Of a DNA stretch of 64,000 nt, positions 13,484-25,400 are shown piece by piece; the stretch's first letter is position 1; every line of letters starts with the position of its first letter. The DNA is from Luscinia megarhynchos (Eukaryota; Chordata; Aves; Passeriformes; Turdidae), in assembly GCA_034336665.1 (NCBI GenBank), contig CM067568.1, positions 16,339,983-16,403,982 of the forward strand, read 5' to 3'. The translations under genes were made by a program, and so were the position numbers. The notes under the pieces were generated by a model. The model searched no databases, was not told where the DNA came from, and saw only the letters and a program-made list of their open reading frames with translations.

Positions 13484-16400
13484 AGCGCCCAATTGTAAAG
13501 GCTGAGAGGGAAGGGAACAGGCTTCTGCCATGATGTTAACTCATTTAGAAAAATCAAATACTTCAAGGAATAAATAAAACACCATAGGGAAACAAGGTAC
13601 TTACTACAGGAGAAGATAGGGCAACAACCATCCTCAGATATAGCAACCACTGGCTGGAAACCTAAGTCACATCCTGTTTTGTTGATAATGCAGGTTTTTA
13701 TATCACATTCTGCAATAGACAGCAGAGACAAAATAAACCAAAGCATCCCATCCAGCAGTGTTACTTGCATACAGTGTTACCTGGGAAAAACCATCCTATT
13801 ATCATTGCCAGGATCCTCTTTCCTGTGCCTTGGTATAGATACTGGGAATGGCCAGGTTTAGGAGCAGGCTACTTCTGTGCTGTGGTGGGCATTTGGGACT
13901 GGGAGGGTGCAAATGCAGAGCTGAGGGCAAACATGTATCAGGAACCTCCACAGGAAGCTTTAGGGAAGCCTGGAAGATGAACACATCCTCCCTTACTGGG
14001 TGAATCTCTGTGGAAGGATCACCTTCTCATCTCAGAAGGAGACAGGAGCCAAAGGATTCTGTGGAGCACCTGCTCCACAGGGGATTTTCCAGTGTAAATA
14101 TCTGCCAGGTCATGGCACTAATTAAGAGTACAAGCTGGACCAGAGCAGTTCTTTTCTGCTAGCAAGAGCTCCTGGCATGTGGTTGGAATAATGACCACTC
14201 CAGTGTGCTTATTTGAATCCGCTACCTGTGGGGCACCACATCTCACTTCAGGATTACTGATGAAGGCAAATGTTGCCATATTAGGGCATGTGAAGGATCT
14301 GCTCACCACAGACTGTCTCTGTGCAGCAGGGGTCTTCCAGACGTGGTTTTATTTTGCGTACAAAGCCTTCCTTTGTGCAGTTGATAGGTGGAGATTTAGC
14401 ACAAGGGCGGGGGAAGCAAGAGACGTTCAGGGTCGCTTCATCACAAGTACAGTATTGACAGTCATGTTCCCAAGCCTCTCTAGGCTATAAAAGCAAGAGG
14501 GATAGCAGTTCAGAGAGCAAAACCTGGAAGCATTATATCAATGAATGCCTGCTGCAAGCCAGTGTAGGACTGAGCTGAGCTAATTTATTGTGTAGGAAAA
14601 TTGCAGTTCAAACCCCAGAGGGAGAGGAAGGGAACAGTAAGAAAAAAATGCCATTATTTGCCACCTTCCTTTGCAGGCATATGTCTTTCCAGGAGGAAAG
14701 CCTGTAGTTCTACCAGGAAACTGATTCTCTTTCTGTTTCTGTACCTCAAGTGATTAAACAAATTCTGGAGTTAATAAAACCTTCTTATTTTGCTCCCCAC
14801 TGTCATTGTAGTTCACTGGGTTTTAAGCTTAGAATTTAAAAGAAACAACTTATGCAATCATTTTTGCAGAAAGTCACAGAATACAGATAAACTAAAAACC
14901 ATATTTTCCTTTCTCTCTTACCTTTTTCACTGACCCATCTTGTGCAGTGCAACCTATAAAACGAATTAGATGTTACTTTAAAGGTAACTCAATGAGGTAA
15001 AACAACAGAAGAAGAAAAACAGGAACAGAAAGAAGGTATTGAAATCTAAAAAACACCCACAAAGAAAAATTCAGAGTGCAAAGTCACAGGTTGTAACCAC
15101 AAAAACATCTTAAACATGCTGTTCTTTGCTCTTTTGAAAGTTGCACCTTCTGCATATAAGAGCAGGCAGAAATTCCCAATCTGGAATGCTTCCAGCCTCA
15201 CCAGGAAGGGTCAGTAACAAGGTCTCCTCCATTTCCTCTGTACACAAAACAACCCCCCTTCTAGTCAGGCTCTTACCCCCACTTCCCTTAGCATCATTTA
15301 TACCATTTCTTACCACAAACAGACACACAAATGCCATCATGATCATTCAGCAGAATTTTTCCATCAGGACAGTAGCATCCTTCAACAAACACTGATGTGC
15401 TGTTTTGGGAGGGAAGGGTGTCCATAACGACTCCTCTGCACAGTCAGAATATAAATGAGAATGAACGAGAGGAAAAACATAGCCCAGGGCAATCAAGACA
15501 CCTAAACTCCAAGGGAATGTGAACTTCAAACTTCCCTGGCAATTTTCACATTATGGACTTGAAAATGACCCACCTGCTGAAGCAAGTGTTTCTTATTGCT
15601 TCCCCGCATGGCTTGTACACCTGATCCTGAGGACAGCTGGCCTCTGTGGAGCATTACAACACACAAGTTAAACAGCCCAGACCCGATTGTACCTTCCCAT
15701 GCAGGGACTCGAAGGGACAAAGCCGCAGGCTGCCGCAGCAACCTCCCGGGTGGGCACAGCCAGGCCAGGGGAGCCCTGCAGCTCCAGCCAGAGGGGCTGG
15801 TGGGGCGGGCGGGGCGCAAGCGGCAGGACCAGCAGCGCTCCCCTGATCCAAGCAGGGCAGGGCACGCAGAGGGAAGCGGTGTGTTGCCATCTAGTGCCCA
15901 AACTGCGGGGAACACACAGAACTACTCTGCTGAGCCACGCAAGAGACATTGCGGGCCTGGCTCCCCCTTGTCTTCCACCAGGTCGGGACTGCAACAACCG
16001 CTTTGGATTGTTCCTGTTTTTCTCAGGTCCAGAGAAGCAGGGGAGGACAGAGCAGATCAGACTTGTTTCACCTCAGGGGGTGTTTTCCAGGTTTAACTCG
16101 CTGACCATTCTCGTGCTCACAGCACTGCCATTGCCAGGCTCACAGCACTGCCATTGCCAGGCTCACAGCACTGCCATTCCCGGGCTCACAGCACTGCCAT
16201 TGCCACGCTCACAGCACTGCTATTCCCAGGCTCACAGCACTGCTATTCCCAGGCTCACAGCACTGCTATTCCCAGGCTCACAGCACTGCCATTGCCAGGC
16301 TCACAGCACTGCCATTCCCGGGCTCACAGCACTGCCATTCCCAGGCTCACAGCACTGCCATTGCCACGCTCACAGCACTGCTATTCCCAGGCTCACAGCA

Positions 16401-19400
16401 CTGCCATTCCCGGGCTGACAGCACTGCCATTGCCAGGCTCACAGCACTGCCATTGCCAGGCTCACAGCACTGCCATTCCCAGGCTCACAGCACTGCCATT
16501 GCCACGCTCACAGCACTGCTATTCCCAGGCTCACAGCACTGCTATTCCCAGGCTGACAGCACTGCTATTCCCAGGCTCACAGCATTGCCATTCCCAGGCT
16601 CACAGCACTGCCATTCCCAGGCTCACAGCATTGCCATTCCCAGGCTCACAGCACTGCTATTCCCAGGCTCACAGCATTGCCATTCCCATGCTCACAGCAC
16701 TGCCATTCCCAGGCTCACAGCATTGCCATTCCCATGCTCACAGCACTGCTATTCCCAGGCTGACAGCACTGCCATTGCCAGGCTCACAGCACTGCTATTC
16801 CCAGGCTGACAGCACTACCATACCCAGGCTCACAGCACTGCCATTCCCAGGCTCACAACACTGCCATTGCCGGGCTCACAGCACTGCCATTCCCGGGCTG
16901 ACAGCACTGCTATTCCCAGGCTCACAGAGCACTGCCATTCCCAGGCTCACAGCACTGCTATTCCCAGGCTCACAGCACTGCCATTCCCAGGCTCACAGCA
17001 CTGCCATTCCCATGCTCACAGCACTGCCATTGCCGGGCTCACAGCACTGCCATTCCCGGGCTGACAGCACTGCTATTCCCAGGCTCACAGAGCACTGCCA
17101 TTCCCAGGCTCACAGCACTGCCATTGCCGGGCTCACAGCACTGCCATTCCCAGGCTGACAGCACTGCCATTCCCAGGCTCACAGCACTGCCATTGCCGGG
17201 CTCACAGCACTGCCATTCCCATGCTTACAGCACTGCCATTGCCAGGCTCACAGCATTGCCATTCCCAGGCTGACAGCACTGCCATTGCCGGGCTCACAGC
17301 ATTACCATTCCCAGGCTGACAGCACTGCCATTGCCGGGCTCACAGCACTGCCATTCCCAGGCTGACAGCACTGCTATTCCCAGGCTCACAGAGCACTGCC
17401 ATTGCCATGCTCACAGCACTGCCATTGCCATGCTCACAGCACTGCCATTCCCGGGCTCACAGCAGTGCCATTCCCAGGCTGACAGCACTGCTATTCCCAG
17501 GCTCACCACACTGCCCGCTCGCCAGCCTTCTCCAGTCCACGCAGACCCCGTGGAGCCCGCACAGTGCCGCGTAGGTCTGCATGCTCTGGCACTCGGTGCT
17601 GGGATGCTCCTCCGAGCACCCGCTGGCCACACACGCCTCGTAGTAGGGCTGGGGGGGCACCACGGCGTGGCACTCGGTCAGAGCCCTGCACAAAGCAAGC
17701 AGAAAGACCTTGGGATACTTCCAAGGAAGAATTCAGCTCAGAGCCATACCATCTGTCCTGCCGCAGGCAAAGTCTCAAGGTACAACTACAATTTTTTCTC
17801 ATAGGCAATACACCCCCACAGCTTACCTGCCATTCTTTACAATGCTTTGAAAGAAAACAATATTATGTTGGACTGTTACCTGCAGTCTCCTGCACAGCTC
17901 ATAGCTATAAGTCTGTATACTGACGTTTTTATGCTAGCATGTTTGAAAATCCTGCTTTAAACAATGAAATTATTTTAAAAACAGACACATATACTTGCTT
18001 ACTATATTCTGTGTTTCATATCATTCAGAGCTTTCAGATACTGAATTATAGCTAGTTCCCACTTGGCCTCTCCAGAACTGACAGGCAGAGGGAGTGCCAA
18101 GCAGCAGACACTATTAAGAGAGGACTAATTTTGCTGATGCAGCTGAAAAATGTCTGCCAAGCTCAAGAACATACACATCAGTTCACTGCTCAGTTTCACA
18201 AGGTATGCAAGATTTTGTATTTTCTTCATATCCTAGAATCAGTTCACCCAAGCCATTTAGCGAAGAACAAAATTACCCTGTGGACTTATTTTACTGATAC
18301 TTTGGGAGTTGTCTTACCAGATGATTTTACACAGATTAGAAGGCACACAATGCTGATGGTACCCAGTCTTCCATAGCTGTGAGACACCAGGATTACAGTA
18401 TCTGTTGGTAGGATATGGGACTTTCCAATCTAATGCCATCTCTTTGAAGGACTTGACAATCTCACCATTCCTCTTCATAGCATCATCAGACTTCTGGTTG
18501 GTGCAGGTACCTGGTAGCAATATAAAAATGACAGTTCAAGGACAGTTGATGCTGGTGAAGCTGCTTTTAGAGAAAATCTTCGGGGCAGTTCTCCTCCTTG
18601 TGTGAAGGGAGCAACAAGTGGGGTCCTGGATAAATTCAGACAAACTGTTTCTAGGAAGAGAAGGCTCAATGAAACAGTTTGCCAGCTACTGATGAAAACC
18701 AGAGCTGATGTGTTCATTGATACATTTCTCCTGGTGGCCAGAGTAACTGAGATGGCACAGGACTCCACATTTCCTACGTTCCTATATGAAGTGGGTATGA
18801 TGAAAAGGAAAGGCCTAGAAAAATTCTATCTCCATCCCCCAACAGACTGCGAACAGAATGAAAGGATATGACTTAAAACTACATTCCCTGACAGTGTCTT
18901 TCCATTAAATAAACTTATGAACATTTGTGAGAAATAGTGAAGTTGCAAGCATTTAGAGATTTTACAAGGGAATGAGAGATAGAAGGATGAAAATTCAGAG
19001 CATTAATTTTTTGTCAGCTGATGAGGATACTCACCACAGAGTCCCTTGGTATTGTTATAAAACTTGCTGAAAGGGAGTTTTATGTAAAATGCAAGTCGAC
19101 TATAAGAGATGTAAACCTCTAATTCAGGTATTTCAACTATGGTGTAAAGGCCAGAACTGGTTATCCTGATCCCATTCTTTAAAACGTCTGGAACAATTTT
19201 CTTATCATCAAACAAAATCTGACAAGAAAAGAAACAAAAGGTTTTTATAGGCACTCTTTCATTGAGTAAGGTACATGATCAGTGCAACTGGAAAGCAGAG
19301 CAGCACAAATTCAGACCACAGATACACCAAATTATGTCTGTCAAAGGCAGTAATTTAAGCACTTGTCTAATATTCCTTTTTAATATGTTGCAATTTATAT

Positions 19401-22400
19401 TTGAATACTCATATCAGTACGAAAAACTAAATTTTCTATTATGTGATAATTTCCCTAATTTTTAGAATATACAGATTCTATTGACCCAAAGCAAAAAAGA
19501 GAGAGAAAAAGCAAAGTAATTGCATTTCTTACCCATTCCATATTTTACAAACTTAATCTTTTGTAATGACAGGACATTTGGCAGTACAGTAATACAACTA
19601 AAGCAAAATAATTTTGAGATTCATTTAAACATAATACTTTACCAAGTTTGTTTCTTTTCCATGTTCCACTGCTTGTGTCAGAATAACAACAGAGTTGGAG
19701 TAAGAAATGATAAGGGACATTGAACAAATTGCTCCACCCTTGGCAGCACAGTAGTAGTTGTCTATGTGAATCCAGAAGTTGTAAGAGTCAGGATGAATTG
19801 ACTTCACAAGGACATAGGTGCAGTTTTCTTTAAAATGGTAATATGCTCCATCAAAAGTCACATAATGCTCATTTCCCCATCCACTGCAAATACCTAGAAG
19901 ACAGAATGACAGGCTTCAAGTTTGACTTCTGAGCTACCTGTACGTACAAGGTAGTTTTAACCTTTTAACTCACTTCCAGTCAGAGACAAAATATCCAGTT
20001 TGATAAAGAGAAATTACTCTAGCAAGATATCAGGTGGGATTTCTCTTCCATACTACTGAATTGATATGAACATAATATAGATGTTGACCAGATAGACTTT
20101 TATTTTTTGAGGCACAGCTGAATATAGAATAAATTTCAGGAATTCTTCTGCCACTTACACTGACACTCAGAGACTTCACAGCAACCAGTTTCATCGGAGT
20201 GTTTTGTGAACGGGAAACCATTGACACAGAGTTTCGTTTGCTGAGGTGGGCAAGTCATGACAGACAATTTGACATTGTTTCCTTCTCCCAGACAAGTGGC
20301 AGTATGGCAGTTTCCAAAATTCCATGTTTCATTAAACTATTGATTCATTGAAAAAGAAGAGGAGAGGCAAATAACAAAGTAATGTCACAAAATCTTAAAA
20401 ACCACACAAAACAACTACATTCCATTCAGTTAATTGTCTAGCACAGCAAAATTTGGTGTCTACTCTGGCTCTGGAAAGCAGGCAATACAAGCTATATAGG
20501 AATCAAGAGAGCCTGGATATCTACTTTTTTAGATACGTATGTTAGGGTCCTGACCACTTCTGATGGTAGGACACTGCCAGATGTGGCTTCCTAGTCTTTG
20601 TTCAGCTTAGGTAGCTGTGCTCACATACAATCATTTAGATGTTTCAGGTGAACAGATGAATCTTCAACTTATTCTTTCGGAGGGGTTTCTGGCATACTTC
20701 TAAATCATCTCATTCAGCCACACCTGCAGTCCAGCTGTAGTGCTGGATACCAGCATCAGAGGAGAACATTAAATCTTGGCTGCAGGCAATGCATGAATGG
20801 TGGAATGATGAAACACATCTTCTTTAAAGTCTCTCACCTTTCTGGGAGGAATGAGTGCAAGACAATCGCTCACAGAAGTCCTTGTGGGAGCAGGAACTTG
20901 GTTTGTTACACCAGGAGCAGGTGTTGATGGACAGGTTTTGGAATGTGGATCACAGACCTTGAGGGTCTCAGCATGACCAGTTTTACACTCTGCCCAGACT
21001 AATTCAATCTGACAGGATTTATTGCAGACAGAGTAAGCACAACGATCTGACACATTTACTGGCAGAGAAACATTTTCTCCTGCAAGGGCAAAACCCAAGT
21101 GTTAGTTATCCTGAGGCCTGATGACAGAGCAGTTGCATTCTCAGCCCTGCATTTACCCATCTGTACCCAATAGCCATGCTCAGGGGACTGTTTCTCTGCA
21201 GCTCCTGGGATGCAGTGGCTGAACTGGACAGCAATTCATCCAAATGGCAAAGAATGAGGGAGGGCCACAAGGCCTAATCTGAAATTCTGTTCTTAGGTAC
21301 ATTGCAAGGAATTGAAACTGAGTACAAGAAGAGACAATACTGAGTACATCATCGAGTGCATCTGCTCTTCACAAATACCAGGAGGTAAGTGAAGCAGGAG
21401 CTAGCTACTAAGAAATGAAGAATATTTGGAATATTACTATGAGTTACAAGCTCATGTTCATTAGTTTGGGATTCAGAGCTCTGCTGACATCAGCAATTGC
21501 TATTAGTTTCCTTACACCAAGGGTATTCAAACCAGAACAAAGTTTTTGGGTATGGGAGAGTTTTAGTTATGAAGGTGTTAGCTACTGTTCAAAGATGTAA
21601 CAACTTCTGGTACTGTCTAACTGTGACAGGCAGAATGAGCACTTGCTGAAGCACTTTTATCAATCAGAACATCTTTCCATGTCAATTGTGCAGAAAAAAA
21701 TTTGCATGGCTTCTCACCTATTTGTATCAACTGTCCATTGTCATTGCAGAAGCAGGGAGTGGCAACCTTTGATGAGGGAGGTGCAGATGTTATATATTGC
21801 ATAAGTGGTTCTGCAGGAAATCAAATCAATTAGTATTTTAATCCTCTACTACTCTAATTTCAAGCCCTACGATATCTCTTACATTCTCCACAACCACAAT
21901 AAAATAAAAAAGACAAAAACAACCTTTTTTTTTACCCCCACTACATTCTGTACACATCCACACTGAAACCATCCTCTGTATTTATAAACACTCTCTCTAT
22001 TACACAGTAAAGTGCTGTAATACTACACACACACCCCTAGTTATTTTTTTTCCTATTTGGAATACAATAAATGCCCTTCTTCTGTCATTTATTAATTTCA
22101 ATTTAATGTTTCTAGTACTGCAGTACTTCACCTGACTTTGGAGAGGGGATTTTCAGTGGCACTCCATTTGGATTTTTAATGTTTTGTTTCAAAGAAACTG
22201 TTGGTTTAAATAGAGACAGATCATGTAAACATTTCACTCTGCCACTTACAGTCTGCTTTCAATAATCCTTCCTTTACTAGGTATTACTTCACTGTACTTA
22301 TTCCACTTGTTAACATTTACAGTAAATACCAAACACACAGGCTCACCATGAAGTATTTAGCTCTTCCACTTACATGAATAGAGAAGCTAACTTCTCATTT

Positions 22401-22434
22401 TTCTTGTTTTTCTTGTATAATTTGCTGCCAGGAT

Positions 22435-22465
<31 letters not shown>

Positions 22466-25400
22466 GTATATTTATTTATTTATTAGCCACTTATTTTTAT
22501 TTGTAAAAATCATGTGGCAAATTCCCTACTTTTATCTCATTTTCCTTCCTATTTTCTGATTTTTCGCATTCCATTCACACTGGAAAATGTCTATTGAACA
22601 GGAGTTAACTGCCAGGAAGCTTTATTTTCATATTCCAGTGATCCATCTGAGATTCACTTATTCCAATGCAGAAAACAGTACAATAAAAACCAGAGTGTGT
22701 TATAGGTGATAAAGAGAAAAAAAAATTTAGAAGTATGAAATATTGAGACTAACAACACCAGAGTGTCAACTGTGATATGCTCAAGTTTATTGTAAAGGTT
22801 GTATGAAAAATTGCTGAATCTTGCTATTCTCTCTTTACCTCAATGACAGCAAGGTCAGTAAGAATCTATAAAATTGCACTTTTGGTCCTCAGTTTTGAAA
22901 GTTCAACAGTCTTAAATTCTGATCTTATCCTAGACATGCTGTAGGAGGCTTTTTCCAGGATGGATAAATCTTATTATAATTATGGACTTGCACAGAATCA
23001 CCACCAAGCCTTTTATCAGTCTGGTACCTTGTGCTGGTGTAGATGGAGTTCTGCAGGGGGTAAGGGTTTTAATGATCTGTCCATCAGGGCCACAGACAGC
23101 TTCACCACACTCGGTCCCATACATGTGGCTGTACACAGTTTCATTTAAGGTGTAGGTCTTCCCATTGTAGCAGCACAGGCAAACTGAGGCATCAAAAGAG
23201 AAAATGCCATGGCAACAGAGAACACTTGCAATATAAATACAAGTGAAAAGCAAACCAAACTCTACATTTACCCTTCTGAAGCTCACAACATCACACTTTA
23301 ATTACCTGGTCAAGAAACTTTCTCAGTTTCTATTTGAGAAGCTGCACTGCGAAGTCTATCTCATTTATTTAATGTGTGTTGGATTTTTCTGGTTGCTGGT
23401 GTTTCTTGAAGTCAGCTTGCATAGAGGAAATACTGGCAAAAGCATGAGAACTGGTACTGGCCTAACCCAGCATGGAGCACAGGAGAACTCCCTCTGGGCA
23501 GGGAGTGTGACTGGGATTACTGCCTTTCTGAGTGAAAAAACACTTGCTCAGGAGGTGTTGTACAGCATTTCCATCCACAGATGAGGAGCATGTAGTGGTA
23601 CAGAATTTCATTTAAATATATGAGAAGCTCTCCAGATTTTGGAGACTGTACATGTAAGAACCAAGGGAAGTGTATATATTATTGTAACAAAATCAGCTAA
23701 ACTGCAAATGTATTATCTACTGTGTCACCCTGAACTGATGCTGTATGTTAACCAAATGTGTCCTTTAGGCACACAAACACATATCTAATAAGTTAGCTTT
23801 CTTAGTTTATTTTATTAAATGAATGGTCAGGAAAACAGCACTTCTACAAGATCTGCCCTGTTTTAAAAGTACTTATTAAAAGAGGTACCATTAATGGCCT
23901 GCTACAGACTACTACCTATCTGTCTTCACTGACTACCAAGGAAGTGGAGAAGTGGAAAAGTGGTATTAACCTGGGTAAGATGAATCCTACATATCACACC
24001 TGTCTCCTTCCTCCCCATGATTATCCTTTACACAGTTCTTGAGGTCAAAGGCTGCATTTTGCATATCAAAGTATATCTGTGCAGCTGTGCACTCACATAT
24101 TAAACTACCTGTCTGGCCTCCCATTACCAGTATGTCTGCAGTAACATGTGATGCTGGGTTGTTTCAGTACTGCCATCACTCAATGCATGGTGAGGCTGGT
24201 GAAAAGTTACCTTTGGAGTCTTCAGCACATAGTTTCTCATTGGGATCGCTGAAGAGAAAGAGTAAAATGAATTTTTTATTGAAATTAGTTAGTATATGGA
24301 ATAACAGTGTCTGCAGCTGTACCTATTTTTACAAAAAAACCTACACCTGGATTTAATAGTAATTGCCACTGCCTATAAACATTAACAAAACATCTCCTAA
24401 TTTGTCCTTTCCAGTCCTATTTTACCTTTCTCACCATCAATTGACCTACCATGAAGTGCAGTTGGGGAGGGAGACACACTCTCTGCTCTCCTCATCAAAA
24501 TATGGCTTGTCAGGACTACACTCTGGGTAGCAGCCTGGAAAATTAAACAAAGTATTCTTAGTCTGAGTTATATAGACACAGGAAAACAGATAAAAATACA
24601 GATTTGATCCCCAAATGAATGTGATTCTATTATTAATGTTCTTTTTACTACCAAATATTTCTCCAAGTGCTCTTTTTACCTCTCTCCAAAGTTGACTGTG
24701 TTTGTCAACAGATAATTATTCTTTGCTAATTTATATTGAATGGTGTTTTATCTCTCCTTATATTTAAAAGCAGCAGGCAAATGATGCTATGAATGGCACC
24801 ATCACACAGGGAATTAGCATGGCATGGTCAATGAGCTTCTGGGACAGATGGAACAACCTTTCAGTCACCTTGATGCTTCAGACATTTAAAACTAGTCCAG
24901 ACTAGTAGCTGCAACTCCCATAAGCTGCATTAAAGCCAAGGAAGAATTACCTTCTAAACTGTACAACAAGTTCCCACATTTCCCTTGTGGATTCCTGCAG
25001 GTCCTTAGACAGGGGGCTCCACATGGTTTATAGAACCACTCATGTTTGTCAGGTGGATTGTAATAATCACAGAACACAGCTGCAACAAGCGAATAAAAAA
25101 CATTTACATCTCAGACACTGGGCAGGGACTGTTTTTAAATCTTGTTTAAAAGATTTTAATACGATAAACATGATAAAAAGAGCGTGTTCAGTCACACATG
25201 CAGAGCAATGTAAGTGTTCTGCATCCCCTGTGTGCCTGAGCACAGGGGGCACTGTTTCCTGGGTGCATTTCAGTGCAGTACTTACGGCAGATGGCAGGGG
25301 TTCTCCAGTTAATACAGACACCAGCCCTGCTGCAGCTCCTCGAGTAAGCAGCAACTGAGGTACAAAAGCACTCACAGTCTCCCACACTGTCACAGCCACA

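Noticed and set aside
16114..17506. Minisatellite as a coding PTS tandem repeat of the mucin
   Set aside because: The unit length is not a multiple of three, the transcribed strand meets TGA in all frames, it is not Ser/Thr/Pro-rich there, and it lies between exons 35 and 36, which splice in phase.
16114..17506. CRISPR-like array
   Set aside because: Units are contiguous with no unique spacers, and the DNA is vertebrate.
15687..17804. Long + strand open frames (up to 334 codons) of repeated GSQHCHS-type sequence
   Set aside because: They arise because the 23-bp unit has no + strand stop in any frame. There is no promoter, no splice context and no codon bias, and every frame reads the same shuffled pattern.
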